Both the position numbers and the translations under genes were made by a program. Under the pieces are notes generated by a model. The model saw nothing but the letters and a program-made list of their open reading frames with translations, searched no databases and was not told the origin of the DNA. Shown in pieces: positions 6,823-15,591 of a stretch of DNA of 64,000 bases (position 1 is the stretch's first letter; each line of letters begins with the position of its first letter). The stretch comes from Acidobacteriota bacterium (lineage in GTDB: Bacteria > Acidobacteriota > Blastocatellia > Pyrinomonadales > Pyrinomonadaceae): contig JAHBSG010000013.1 in the NCBI GenBank assembly GCA_019639235.1, forward strand, positions 1-64,000. Direction: 5' to 3'.

Positions 6823-8688
6823 CTAACGAACGACGACGATCTCGAGCTTCTGCTCGCCGGCGATTATCATCTCAGATGGCGGAACGATGGCTTCGGCGAC
6901 GATGGTCTCGACATGCGACTTCGTGCCGCCGGAGCTGCGGCTGCTTGAAAGCGTGGCGAGCACCGATGGCGGAAGGTTTGTCATCTCCGCCGAACCGATG
7001 ATCATTCCTGCCGATGACCGCGTCACTTTTACATAGAGCCGGTCGGGCGTCCGGGTTCGGTTGACACCGTCGATCAGTTCGCCGAGCGATCCGGGGGTGA
7101 AGTGCTGCACAGCGTCGGTCTTCAAGACCGCACCGCCGTCGCCGACCAGGATGGTAAGCTTGCCGGCCGGAGCATCGCTCGCGATCACGACGGGAATGCG
7201 TTCGGTGTAGATGCGGCCATCGGTCGCACGGGCGTATGCGGTTATCTGAACCGTCTCGCCGGGCCGAACCTCTGAGCGATCGACCGAAATGCGTTCGAGA
7301 GATGCGGTCCGGCTGCCATCGATCATCTTCAGATCAAGTTCGATGCCCGACATCGCCAGGTCTTCGAACCGGCTGCGGAGCATCGCGTTGACCGGTGCAG
7401 CGATCGAGGCCGCCGCGAGCATCGCCGACTGGCCGCCGGCAAACCGGCGATCGATCTTCACCGGCATCTGACCGTTGAAGCGAATCTCGCCGTTCATGAA
7501 GACCGTTGTTTCACCGACGGTCCGCTCCTGTGCGACAAGCGAATTGTAGATAGCGATGTTGAGGAGCAGCGGCGTCAGAAACTCGTCATTTGCCATCTCA
7601 AAATTGATCGTGTCACGCTTGCCGCGGCTTGATTCAATATTGAGCCGGACCGGGATCATCTTCGGGGCCTGGCCGAGCTTTCCAAATACGCCGGTCGCCC
7701 GATCCTGCGTCATCGTTCCGACCATCGCCGAGGGCACGGCGAGCTTGAATGAGTTGTTGACGTTCGGCACGACCGTTACGACGCTCGATTCCGACATCGG
7801 CAGGTCCGAGACGCCAAGGCTGAGGAACGGGTGGCCAAAGGCATAAATGCGGTCGCCCTCGCGGAGCGTCACGGTGCCGGACGAGGCAAGGCTGTAGTCG
7901 CCGCGGGTTAGCTGCATCGAGACGGAAGCACCGGGCTTCAGAGTATTCTCGTCGGCTGCTTTCATCGGAGCGATCGGCGAGGTTCCGCCGGCCGCCGCGA
8001 CCGGAACAAGGCCGGCCCGCATCAATTGCGGGGCGAAGGCGTCGAGCGTTTGCTGTGAGATGCCGTTGAACGTCAGCGGAACGCCGATCGGCCGAAAGGT
8101 TTGTCCGGCGATCGAGGCCATCATCGGATTTGTCGAGGTGGTCGCGGCCAAGAGGCCGGTATCGACCGTGTACGAGAGTTCCGGAAGGCTTGCCGAAGCG
8201 ATCTCGGCGAACGAGATGGCCTGCGGTGCTGATGTACGGCGGGCCGGTTCCTTCGCTTCAAATATCTCGACCATCTGCTCGATCGGCGTGATGCCGCAGA
8301 TCGGCTCTTTGGAAAAGGGAAAGCTGTATGAGATCGCTCCGATAAGCTTGCCGTCAACGTAAACCGGCGAGCCGGACATTCCGGCGAAGACCGCCGTCCG
8401 GTCCGCTCCGCCGCCGCTCAAGCGGCCGATGATGAGGTCCTGTTTCGGCCCGACGCCGCCCGGTAGAACGCCGATGATCTCAACGTTGAAGTCTTCCGGC
8501 TCTGTGCCGCGAAAGACCGTCCGGGCAGTTCCCCGCATGCCCTCGCGGACCTCGGCAAGCCTGATTATCGGCGTCCGAAGCCCCGCGGCCGAGCCCGATG
8601 TGCCCGAAGAAACGGCGGTCTGGGCAATTGCCTGGAACGAAAACACTAAAATTGCGAGGAAAAATGCGGCAGGACGGGTGTTGAACAT
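6823..8688 (-). CDS. SpoIVB-type S55 peptidase-domain protein, secreted
   Basis: The 621-residue protein has a signal peptide (FFLAILVFSFQAIAQ) and a GAGG box before its ATG. Near residues 95-125 it carries the S55 signature GMSGSPVYVDGKLIGAISYS, where the second Ser is the expected nucleophile; SpoIVB of Bacillus cleaves the sigma-K checkpoint complex. The rest (residues about 230-620) is a long beta-rich region with DRIYAFGHPFLSLGVSDLPM, resembling the S55 C-terminal half. Outside spore formers such proteins are common in Acidobacteriota, with unknown substrate, probably in the periplasm. It ends at a clear terminator and is divergent from the hydrolase-like gene. Confidence 0.85.
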   Translation of the reverse strand: MFNTRPAAFFLAILVFSFQAIAQTAVSSGTSGSAAGLRTPIIRLAEVREGMRGTARTVFRGTEPEDFNVEIIGVLPGGVGPKQDLIIGRLSGGGADRTAVFAGMSGSPVYVDGKLIGAISYSFPFSKEPICGITPIEQMVEIFEAKEPARRTSAPQAISFAEIASASLPELSYTVDTGLLAATTSTNPMMASIAGQTFRPIGVPLTFNGISQQTLDAFAPQLMRAGLVPVAAAGGTSPIAPMKAADENTLKPGASVSMQLTRGDYSLASSGTVTLREGDRIYAFGHPFLSLGVSDLPMSESSVVTVVPNVNNSFKLAVPSAMVGTMTQDRATGVFGKLGQAPKMIPVRLNIESSRGKRDTINFEMANDEFLTPLLLNIAIYNSLVAQERTVGETTVFMNGEIRFNGQMPVKIDRRFAGGQSAMLAAASIAAPVNAMLRSRFEDLAMSGIELDLKMIDGSRTASLERISVDRSEVRPGETVQITAYARATDGRIYTERIPVVIASDAPAGKLTILVGDGGAVLKTDAVQHFTPGSLGELIDGVNRTRTPDRLYVKVTRSSAGMIIGSAEMTNLPPSVLATLSSSRSSGGTKSHVETIVAEAIVPPSEMIIAGEQKLEIVVVR

Positions 8689-8840
8689 AGTTAAAAACCT
8701 CTTTAACAGACGGCACCTAGTATGCTATCATTCCAATTGGCTTTGTAGAAGCCATTTTTTCTCTACGCTTTTTTGACTCCGGAAATCCCTTCCCGGTTGC
8801 ACGCCCCACAAACCACTTCAACGCAGGTTGTTTTTACCAT

Positions 8841-9806
8841 ATGGCAAAGACGAAAAGACTTTTTAAGAGCATTGTCCGCCTTGTTACGCCTACGATCGTT
8901 CTTTCCGTGATCGCGATCGCGGTCGCCGGCGTTTGGCTTGTTCACGAGACCTCGCGGCCCGGTGCACGCGTCTATCTTGTTACGCCAAAGCAATACGGGA
9001 TGCTCAGTTCGCGAGGCGCACAGGTCACCGAAGAGACATGGCAGAACCGTGACGGTTCCGGAGCCCGCGGATGGCTTCTCCGCGGCATTCCGAATGCGCC
9101 CGCCGTCATTCTTTTGCACCGCTACGGTGCGGACCGCTCGCACGTGCTCAATCTCGGCGTAAAGCTCAATGAGGCGACCAACTTCACCGTGCTGATGCCC
9201 GACCTCCGCGGCCACGGCGAAAGCCCGGTGGTCGAATGCTCATCATTTGGCGGATGCGAGAGCGAGGATGTCGCATCGGCGATCGGCTATCTCCGTTCGC
9301 TTCGGTCACCGGAGCAAATGCCGCAGGTCGGAAAAGATATCGGTATCTATGGCGTCGAACTCGGTGCACTTGCGGCGATCGGAGCGGCTTCGAAGGACCC
9401 AAGCGTAAAGGCGATGGTGCTCGATTCGGTTCCTTCGGATTCGAACGCGCTGATGGAACGCGTTATCGGCGAGCGTTTCCCGTTCGCAAGTTCGGTCACA
9501 TCGAAGGTCGCGTCGCTCGGTACTTACCCATATTTTTACGACGGCTGCTATGGCCGAATCTCGGGCTGCGAGTTGGCAAAAACGATCGCCAACCGGCGGA
9601 CGATGCTGCTCGGCGGAGTTGACGCACCAGAATTTCAGGATTCGACGAACAAGCTCGGCAAGTGCTTTCCAAACTCAACAACGGTCGATGCGAAGATGGA
9701 CCTCAGCCCCTCGGGAATGGGCCTGATCAGCGCTTCGATGGAACTTTCCGAAAGTTACGAGCAGCGGGTGATAGATTTTCTTAAGGCAGCATTGACGATG
9801 CCGTAA
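8841..9806 (+). CDS. Alpha/beta hydrolase-fold protein lacking the nucleophile Ser
   Basis: The 321-residue protein has an N-terminal membrane segment (IVLSVIAIAVAGVWLV, about residues 19-35) and an extracytoplasmic alpha/beta-hydrolase fold: VILLHRYGADRSH as the oxyanion loop, MPDLRGHGES as the strand 4 turn, then IYGVELGALAA where family members have G-X-S-X-G. The nucleophile position is Glu, so classical esterase or peptidase activity is unlikely. The C-terminal region contains Cys pairs (GCYGRISGCE) that may form a disulfide. It is divergent from the S55-peptidase gene. It could be a pseudoenzyme or binding protein. Confidence 0.78.
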   Translation: MAKTKRLFKSIVRLVTPTIVLSVIAIAVAGVWLVHETSRPGARVYLVTPKQYGMLSSRGAQVTEETWQNRDGSGARGWLLRGIPNAPAVILLHRYGADRSHVLNLGVKLNEATNFTVLMPDLRGHGESPVVECSSFGGCESEDVASAIGYLRSLRSPEQMPQVGKDIGIYGVELGALAAIGAASKDPSVKAMVLDSVPSDSNALMERVIGERFPFASSVTSKVASLGTYPYFYDGCYGRISGCELAKTIANRRTMLLGGVDAPEFQDSTNKLGKCFPNSTTVDAKMDLSPSGMGLISASMELSESYEQRVIDFLKAALTMP

Positions 9807-9833
9807 ACGGCTTTTGTCGCCCAAAATTTTAGA

Positions 9834-9916
9834 ACGCGGATCTGGAAGATCAGGCGGATGGAACGGACCGGATCCGGCTTTATCCGCTTGTTCGGCTTTA
9901 TCCGCGTTCGGCGTTT
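9834..9916. repeat. Imperfect inverted repeat (aacgcggat family) between convergent genes
   Basis: GAACGCGGAT at the left is mirrored by ATCCGCGTTC at the right, with internal AGGCGGAT / ATCCGCTTG repeats. It lies between the convergent hydrolase-like and LON-domain genes and could act as a bidirectional terminator or a REP-like element. Confidence 0.6.
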
Positions 9917-9919
9917 TGT

Positions 9920-10618
9920 CTAAACGTCGATCTTCTTTTTTCCGTGGCCGTTGGTCTGTGCGACGCGGAAGATCTCGGCGTTTTCCTCCATTTGATCGAC
10001 CGACTGCTTGAGGATGGTTGAGAGCCGATCGAACCGTGCGGCGGTCGAGCGCTCTTCGAGCATTTCGTACTTCACTTCGTTCTCAAGGTTGAACGCCGCC
10101 GCGATGAGGAACGAGAGCTGTTCCGGTTCGGCACGCGGGATCTCGGGCAGGCGTCCGCGCCCGCCGCCGAGCTTGTAGGCAGCCTTCGCAACGCGTTCGA
10201 AGAGGGAAAATGCCTCGTCGGCACGGGCCGCGAGTTCGGGCCCGGCGTCCGAGTCGTCCTCAAAGACGCCGATCTCTGCCATCAGGTAAGGCGTTCCTTC
10301 GTCAACATATTCCAGCAGGCGATAACGGGCGACGCCCATTGTCAAAATATTCGAGCGGCCATCTTCGAGCGTTTGCACTTCGCGGATCTCGGCGACGCAG
10401 CCGGTGCTGCCGGCGGCCGGCCGATCCTCAAAGCCCTCTTCCGGGTCGAACATCGTTATGCCGAAAAAGCCGTTCGAGTTCTGGACATCATCGAGCATTT
10501 GCCGGTACTTCGGTTCGAAGATATGGAGCGGCAAAAGCTCATACGGCATCAGGACGAGCGGCAGCGGAAAAATGGGCAAACGGCGGAGGTCGCCGAGTTT
10601 TTCAAGGGCTTCTGACAT
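9920..10618 (-). CDS. LON substrate-binding domain protein (no protease domain)
   Basis: Beginning at the ATG at 10616-10618, the 232-residue protein starts MSEALEKLGDLRRLPIFPLP, the classic start of the Lon N-terminal domain, with LPLHIFEPKYRQML and a G-x-x-A-x-I block (GCVAEIREVQTLEDGR). There is no AAA+ ATPase or Ser-Lys protease domain, so it is a stand-alone LON-domain protein, as found widely in bacteria; role unknown. Its ATG is one base after the TAA of the SbcD-like gene (TAATATG), so the two are translationally coupled. A longer frame upstream overlaps sbcD and was rejected. Confidence 0.88.
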   Translation of the reverse strand: MSEALEKLGDLRRLPIFPLPLVLMPYELLPLHIFEPKYRQMLDDVQNSNGFFGITMFDPEEGFEDRPAAGSTGCVAEIREVQTLEDGRSNILTMGVARYRLLEYVDEGTPYLMAEIGVFEDDSDAGPELAARADEAFSLFERVAKAAYKLGGGRGRLPEIPRAEPEQLSFLIAAAFNLENEVKYEMLEERSTAARFDRLSTILKQSVDQMEENAEIFRVAQTNGHGKKKIDV

Positions 10619-10619
10619 A

Positions 10620-11897
10620 TTATTCGGCCGCTGCGGCGGCCTGCGATACCGATGCGGACTTCTGAGCGATGAACTCAGCGATCTTTTCTGGGTCTTCGCC
10701 GTCGAGTGCCTGCCGCTTTGCTCCGATGACGGCCTCGGCAAGCTCCGGCGAGCGTTTACGGAACCGCTTGTCTCTGGCGACGAGGTCGCCGACGACGTGC
10801 CGTTCAAGCGTCTCGCGGTCGGCCGAGCGGTCAACGTCCTCGGCCACGGCGTATTCGATCGGGACCGAATGATTCTTGACCAGCACGTGAAAAGCCGAGG
10901 TGATCTTCTTCGCTTCGTCGCGGATCTTCTTCAATTCCAAGGCCGAATTGGGAAATCCGAGCTGGCCCTTGAGCGTTATCTCAAGCACAGGCGGCGGGAG
11001 TTCGGCCGTCGCTTCGCGGGCGTTCTGGCGGACGTATTCGAGAGCGGCGGCGGTCAGGTCGGCCGGCTGTTCGAAGCGGTCAACCTCGAAATAGAGCCGC
11101 TGGAACGGCCGGTGTGTGTATTCGGTAACGTGCCGTGCCGAGACCGAATTGTCTTCGCCGATATCGACGATGAAGGCGCCTCTCGTTTCTCGAAATTCGG
11201 AGATATTCGTCACCTCGATCGAGCCCGGGTTGAATGCCCAGTTGTCGATCTCATAGTGCATATGGGTGTGGCCGAGAGCGACGTAATCGGTCACTGCCTT
11301 TAGTTCTTTAAGGGCCGTGATCGAAAGCGCGGGTATCGGATGCTTCTGATGGCCTTCGACGTCCGTGTGGAGCATCAGTAGATGGAACGCGTCTTCGCGG
11401 CGGCTCTCGCTGATGGCTTCGGTCAGCATCGGGATCGCCCAATTTGCCGAGGCACCGTACCACCGCGAGCCGAAGATACGAGTCCGGCCGATATCGATAA
11501 ACCCGCCCTTTTTGTATTCCGGGTCCCACGGCGTATACATCGTCTTCCCGTCGCGGTTCTCGGGTTCGAGCAAGACGAGCAGGTTCCAAAAAGCGAGCGA
11601 ACGAAGCCAGCTATATTCGCTATCGGCAAATTTCTGGTCGTGGTTGCCTTCGATGGCGATGGCCGGAATGCCGGCGTCTTTCAAAAGCGTAAGCCCCGCG
11701 ACGGCGTAGTTCATCGTCTCGGGCGGGACGTTCCGCTTATGGAAAAAGTCGCCGCAGATGATGACGAAATCTACGTTTTCACCGACGGCGTAACGCTGCA
11801 GAACATCGACCCAGGCATCGAAAAAATCTCGCGGGCTTTCGGGCAGGTTGTATCGCGTACATCCTAAATGGACGTCCGCAATGTGAAGAAACCGCAT
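10620..11897 (-). CDS. sbcD: SbcD/Mre11-type DNA repair exonuclease
   Basis: A 425-residue calcineurin-type phosphoesterase with the five Mre11/SbcD motifs in order: DVHLG, GDFFH, GNHD, MLHTD and GHTHMH. Mre11/SbcD proteins process DNA ends and hairpins with an SMC-like ATPase (SbcC/Rad50). No sbcC lies next to it here; the co-oriented partner is the LON-domain gene downstream. The C-terminal 120 residues are basic and Ala-rich. The start codon has no SD and is preceded at six bases by TGCTAATAT, an extended -10, suggesting a leaderless mRNA. Confidence 0.9.
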   Translation of the reverse strand: MRFLHIADVHLGCTRYNLPESPRDFFDAWVDVLQRYAVGENVDFVIICGDFFHKRNVPPETMNYAVAGLTLLKDAGIPAIAIEGNHDQKFADSEYSWLRSLAFWNLLVLLEPENRDGKTMYTPWDPEYKKGGFIDIGRTRIFGSRWYGASANWAIPMLTEAISESRREDAFHLLMLHTDVEGHQKHPIPALSITALKELKAVTDYVALGHTHMHYEIDNWAFNPGSIEVTNISEFRETRGAFIVDIGEDNSVSARHVTEYTHRPFQRLYFEVDRFEQPADLTAAALEYVRQNAREATAELPPPVLEITLKGQLGFPNSALELKKIRDEAKKITSAFHVLVKNHSVPIEYAVAEDVDRSADRETLERHVVGDLVARDKRFRKRSPELAEAVIGAKRQALDGEDPEKIAEFIAQKSASVSQAAAAAE

Positions 11898-11951
11898 AGG
11901 TCGATATTAGCACAACGACTACCGCATCGGCCCTATGCTAAACTCGGCCGT
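11898..11951. promoter_or_regulatory. Divergent leaderless promoters for sbcD and the SDR gene
   Basis: On the minus strand TGCTAATAT ends six bases before the sbcD ATG. On the plus strand TGCTAAACT ends seven bases before the SDR ATG at 11952. Both are extended -10 elements (TGn + TAnnnT) in a 54-bp gap with no SD for either gene. Confidence 0.5.
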
Positions 11952-12761
11952 ATGGAAAAGGTGGTCTTCATTACGGGTGCTTCAACGGGTATCGGAAAAG
12001 AGACGGCAAAGCTCTTTCAGGCAAAGAACTGGAAGGTCGCGGCGACGATGCGTTCGCCCGAAAAGGCCGAGGATATGAAGAAGATCGTCGATCTTCGGCT
12101 GATGCGGCTGGATGTGACGGAGCCCGAATCGATCCGCTCGGCGATCGCCGAAACGCTGGAGCATTTTGGCCGGATCGACGCGGTCGTCAACAACGCCGGC
12201 TACGGCCTGATCGGGCCTTTTGAAGCGGCGAGCGAGGAACAGGTACGGCGGCAATTTGAGACGAACGTCTTCGGGCTGATGGCGGTGTGCCGAGAGGTGA
12301 TCCCGATCTTTAGAAAGCAAAAGCGAGGCGTGATCGTAAATGTGTCCTCGATCAGCGGGCTCACGGCCCTGCCTTTCTCATCGCTTTATGCGGCGAGCAA
12401 GTTTGCGGTCGAGGGGTTTTCGGAGTCGTTGGCTTACGAGCTTGAACCGTTCGGCATCCGCATAAAGCTGATCGAGCCCGGCCCGATCAAGACCGACTTC
12501 TATTCGCGTTCCGAGGAGATCGCACGCAGCGAGAACCTGCATGTTTATGACGAGCGATTCGAGAAATTGCTTGAGTTCATGAACAAGGGCGGCGAGGCGG
12601 CACCGGACGGCGGTATCGTCGCCGAAGCTATCTGGAACGCGGTTACCGATGGCTCGAAAAAGCTGCGGTACGGTGTTAACACCAAAGGCCTTCCGGCTTT
12701 GAAGCGGTCGATGCCGGAATCGGTCTTTCGGGCCCTCGCGAAGAAGATATTTCTCAAATAG
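11952..12761 (+). CDS. Short-chain dehydrogenase/reductase
   Basis: Starting at the ATG at 11952, the 269-residue protein has the classical SDR pattern: VFITGASTGIGKETA for the NAD(P)-binding Rossmann turn, VVNNAGYGLIG (NNAG), Ser at VSSISG, and the catalytic YAASKFAV (YxxxK), followed by IKLIEPGPIKTDFYS. An Arg/Lys at the end of strand 2 (ATMRSPEK) hints at NADPH preference. The substrate cannot be told from sequence. The gene is divergent from sbcD and appears to have a leaderless start. Confidence 0.93.
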   Translation: MEKVVFITGASTGIGKETAKLFQAKNWKVAATMRSPEKAEDMKKIVDLRLMRLDVTEPESIRSAIAETLEHFGRIDAVVNNAGYGLIGPFEAASEEQVRRQFETNVFGLMAVCREVIPIFRKQKRGVIVNVSSISGLTALPFSSLYAASKFAVEGFSESLAYELEPFGIRIKLIEPGPIKTDFYSRSEEIARSENLHVYDERFEKLLEFMNKGGEAAPDGGIVAEAIWNAVTDGSKKLRYGVNTKGLPALKRSMPESVFRALAKKIFLK

Positions 12762-12888
12762 CTTTAATTGCGAAATCGTGGCATTATTCCCATAACTCAA
12801 GTTTCTCTTTGAACGCTTCCGTATCCCCCAATGGTAATTTGCGAAGGGAAGCGTGGTGATCAATTTCCAATCGGTTTTTTGCTTCTGA

Positions 12889-14445
12889 ATGAAAATACTT
12901 CTCTATAATCCGGACAACGGAGTTACGCGTAACTTCATGCCTCACCTGTGGATGTTCCTGCTTCAGTCGCTGACGCCGAAGGAGCACGAGGTGATCCTGA
13001 TCGACGGCAATGCAAAGGCGATGAGCCGGCAGGAGCTTGTCCGATTTTGTAAGGAGCAGAACATTGGCCTGGTCGGCATTGGGGCGATGACGCGGATGGT
13101 CGCCCGGGCATACAAGGTCGCGGATGCACTCCGCGAAGCGGGCATCCCGGTCGTTATGGGCGGGCCGCACGTTACGGAATGTCCCGATGAAGCTCTTGGC
13201 CGCGACGGCGGGCCGAGGCACGCGGATGCGGTCGCTCTTGGCGAGGCTGACGAGACATGGCCGCTGATCGTTGCGGACGCCGCCCGCGGCGAGCTAAAAG
13301 AAGTTTACATGCCGGAGGTCGATGCCAAGGGCAACGACAAGAAACCGAGCCTGCAGCCCTATCCGCACATCCCGTGGGAAACGCTTGACCTTGACCAATT
13401 TTCGCTGGTGCCGAAGTTTCTTCAGCCGATCATGTCGAAAATGGGTGCAGGTTGGGGCAAGTTCTTTGTCGTGCCGATCGAGACCGGCCGCGGCTGCCCC
13501 TACGGCTGCGAGTTTTGCACGGTCACCGGGTTTTTCGGCGATTCGATCCGCTTCCGAACGAACGAGAGCGTTGTTGAGGAACTGCTGCGTCTTAAGGAAA
13601 GGGCTAAACGCGAGAAAGGCCAGATAGCCGTGTTCTTTATCGACGACAATCTCGCTATCAATAAGAAGAGGCTCAAGGGCCTGCTCCGCGACATGATCGC
13701 CGCGGGTGCGACGCTGCCTTGGGTCGCGCAGATCTCAGCCAATTTGCTGGGCGATGAAGAACTTGTTGATCTCATCGCCGAAGCCGGCGGAAAGTGGATC
13801 TTCATCGGGATGGAATCCATCGACCCAGCGAACATGGCCGACGTCAACAAGCAATTCTCAAAGCCCGCGGACTACAAGGCGGTTCTTGACGGGCTTGCAA
13901 AGCGAAACATCTATGCCATTACGTCGTTCATCTTTGGAATGGACAACGACACCAAAGGCGTTTCCGACCGAACCGTCGATCAGATCGAAAGCTGGTCGCC
14001 GGGGCTTCCGGTCTTTGGGCAATTGACGCCGTTCCCGGCAACTCCGCTCTATGAGCGGCTTGAAAAGGCCGGCCGGCTCAAGCGAAAGAAGCACTGGCTC
14101 GACTTCGCCCCGTTCGTAATGGCACACGACCCGCTCAAGATGACGATCGAGGAAGCGAAGGCGGAGACCTTCAACGCCTGGTCGCGGAGCTACGGGCCGG
14201 AGCGGAACTTTGAGGCAATAAAGTCGATCCGCCACGCCCCGATCGAAACACGCATCGGGCACTTGGTCGCACGGCTATTTTTCCGCGGCATTTATTTCCC
14301 GCAGATGAGCAAACGAGCATGGCTCAAGCTGCTCTTCGATAACCGCAAGACGATCCTCGAACTCTCGCGAGAGGGGCTTTCGACCTATTGGGCGTTCCGC
14401 AGGAGAAAACGGGTCGAGCGGCGGGAATTGAAGGCGGCACAATAG
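12889..14445 (+). CDS. B12-binding domain radical SAM protein
   Basis: The 518-residue protein has an N-terminal cobalamin-binding fold (MKILLYNPDNGVTRNF; IDGNAKAMSR; PVVMGGPHVTECPDEA) at residues 1-130, then a radical SAM domain with the CxxxCxxC cluster motif in GRGCPYGCEFCTVTGFFG near residue 205. The C-terminal block (SITSFIFGMDND-like; LTPFPATPLYERL) is typical of Elp3/MiaB-like SAM proteins. B12-dependent radical SAM enzymes often perform methylations or ring rearrangements; the substrate is not evident from the neighbours (SDR upstream, IMPase downstream on the other strand). Confidence 0.88.
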   Translation: MKILLYNPDNGVTRNFMPHLWMFLLQSLTPKEHEVILIDGNAKAMSRQELVRFCKEQNIGLVGIGAMTRMVARAYKVADALREAGIPVVMGGPHVTECPDEALGRDGGPRHADAVALGEADETWPLIVADAARGELKEVYMPEVDAKGNDKKPSLQPYPHIPWETLDLDQFSLVPKFLQPIMSKMGAGWGKFFVVPIETGRGCPYGCEFCTVTGFFGDSIRFRTNESVVEELLRLKERAKREKGQIAVFFIDDNLAINKKRLKGLLRDMIAAGATLPWVAQISANLLGDEELVDLIAEAGGKWIFIGMESIDPANMADVNKQFSKPADYKAVLDGLAKRNIYAITSFIFGMDNDTKGVSDRTVDQIESWSPGLPVFGQLTPFPATPLYERLEKAGRLKRKKHWLDFAPFVMAHDPLKMTIEEAKAETFNAWSRSYGPERNFEAIKSIRHAPIETRIGHLVARLFFRGIYFPQMSKRAWLKLLFDNRKTILELSREGLSTYWAFRRRKRVERRELKAAQ

Positions 14446-14447
14446 TC

Positions 14448-15305
14448 CTAAACCGAGCGGTTCGTTACGCGGACGCGGCCGAAATCCGTGAGCAGCGGGC
14501 GGAGACGTTCGATGGTGGTCGCGTGCACTGCACCGTTCGTCGCGACGATGCCGCCCCAATTCTGCAGGTCGCGAACGTCATATCGATAAGGCGTCCCCCA
14601 AAGGTCGGTCAGCCGCCCGCCGGCTTCCTCAAGAATGATCTGCGGCGCACATGTATCCCAAAGCTTGGTCCTGTGTGAAAGGTGGATATACAGGTCGCAG
14701 GTCTGCTCGGCGATCAGGCCGATCTTGAGCCCGACCGAGCCACGCTGCATCTCGCCCTCAACGCCAAATTCCGCAAGTATCGCATTGATCTTCGGGCTGC
14801 GATGATTCCGCGAAACGGCCATCTGCATTGATGAGAACTCGAACTTTTCCGAGGTCCTCAATCGTTCGATATTTCCGTCCGATTCGCGAAACGCGCCGGC
14901 ATCGCGGGCGGCGAAATACGTGACGTCGTGAAAGGGAAGCAGCACCACTCCGACGACCGGTTCGCCCGCGACGGCAAGCCCGATCTGAACGGCAAAGTCG
15001 CCGTCTTTTTTTACGAAGCCGGAGGTTCCGTCGATCGGGTCAATGATCCACACGCGTTCAGCGGCAAGCCGATTTTCGACATCGTCAACCTCTTCTTCTG
15101 AAAGAATCGCGTCGGCGGGAAAGGCCTCGGCAAGCCGCTCGACGATGATCCGGCTGGCCTCGCGGTCGGCGATCGTCACGGGTTCTTCGTGGCTGTCAAC
15201 ACCGATCTTGCTTTCCGTCTCAAAGCCGTTGCGGTAGTGCTCAAGTGCTCGCTCACCAGCGGCCCTCGCGGCTCCGATAGCGGCGTCCAATTCCTTCTTG
15301 TACAT
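14448..15305 (-). CDS. Inositol monophosphatase / CysQ-family phosphatase
   Basis: From the ATG at 15303-15305 the protein has 285 residues and the IMPase signatures: EEVDDVENR region with metal-binding Glu, WIIDPIDGTSGFVK (DPxDGT motif 1), and LWDTCAPQIILEEAGG (WDxxA motif 2). Members dephosphorylate inositol phosphates, PAP (3'(2'),5'-bisphosphate nucleotide) or fructose-1,6-bisphosphate; the CysQ-like PAP phosphatase role seems most likely but is not proved. There is no SD; TGCTAGATT lies seven bases before the ATG. Confidence 0.88.
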   Translation of the reverse strand: MYKKELDAAIGAARAAGERALEHYRNGFETESKIGVDSHEEPVTIADREASRIIVERLAEAFPADAILSEEEVDDVENRLAAERVWIIDPIDGTSGFVKKDGDFAVQIGLAVAGEPVVGVVLLPFHDVTYFAARDAGAFRESDGNIERLRTSEKFEFSSMQMAVSRNHRSPKINAILAEFGVEGEMQRGSVGLKIGLIAEQTCDLYIHLSHRTKLWDTCAPQIILEEAGGRLTDLWGTPYRYDVRDLQNWGGIVATNGAVHATTIERLRPLLTDFGRVRVTNRSV

Positions 15306-15336
15306 CAATTTCAATCTAGCACAACGGACGGCGGGT

Positions 15337-15579
15337 TCAGAAAATGTCGATCAGTTCGGTGATGCCGCAACGAGGGCACATCAGCGTGCGGCGTTCGGGG
15401 TCGGCCCATTTCGCGAGGGCTTCGTTGGTGAGCCTCGGCACTTTTCCCTCGGCCTCGCCCTCGGTCATCAGGCGGGAATGCGAGCCGTCACCTTCGGATG
15501 CAGAACGGCTGAGTTCGCGGTGGCAATGCCTGCAAACCCAGCCGAATCCGTCGTTAAAGAAATCGTTCGTTTCTTTCAT
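15337..15579 (-). CDS. Small zinc-ribbon-like hypothetical protein
   Basis: An 80-residue protein with two CxxC pairs, WVCRHCHREL near residue 16 and LMCPRCGITEL near residue 67, separated by about 50 residues, which suggests a four-cysteine zinc site. The family is not recognised. It lies 12 bp upstream of nothing essential on this strand: HtrA reads into it, with a 12-bp gap, so the two may be cotranscribed. Confidence 0.65.
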   Translation of the reverse strand: MKETNDFFNDGFGWVCRHCHRELSRSASEGDGSHSRLMTEGEAEGKVPRLTNEALAKWADPERRTLMCPRCGITELIDIF

Positions 15580-15591
15580 CTTCGGGCGGAA

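Noticed and set aside
10619..10834. N-terminal extension of the LON-domain protein
   Set aside because: It overlaps the 3' end of sbcD with unrelated Arg/Ser-rich sequence; the ATG at 10618 matches the usual LON start.
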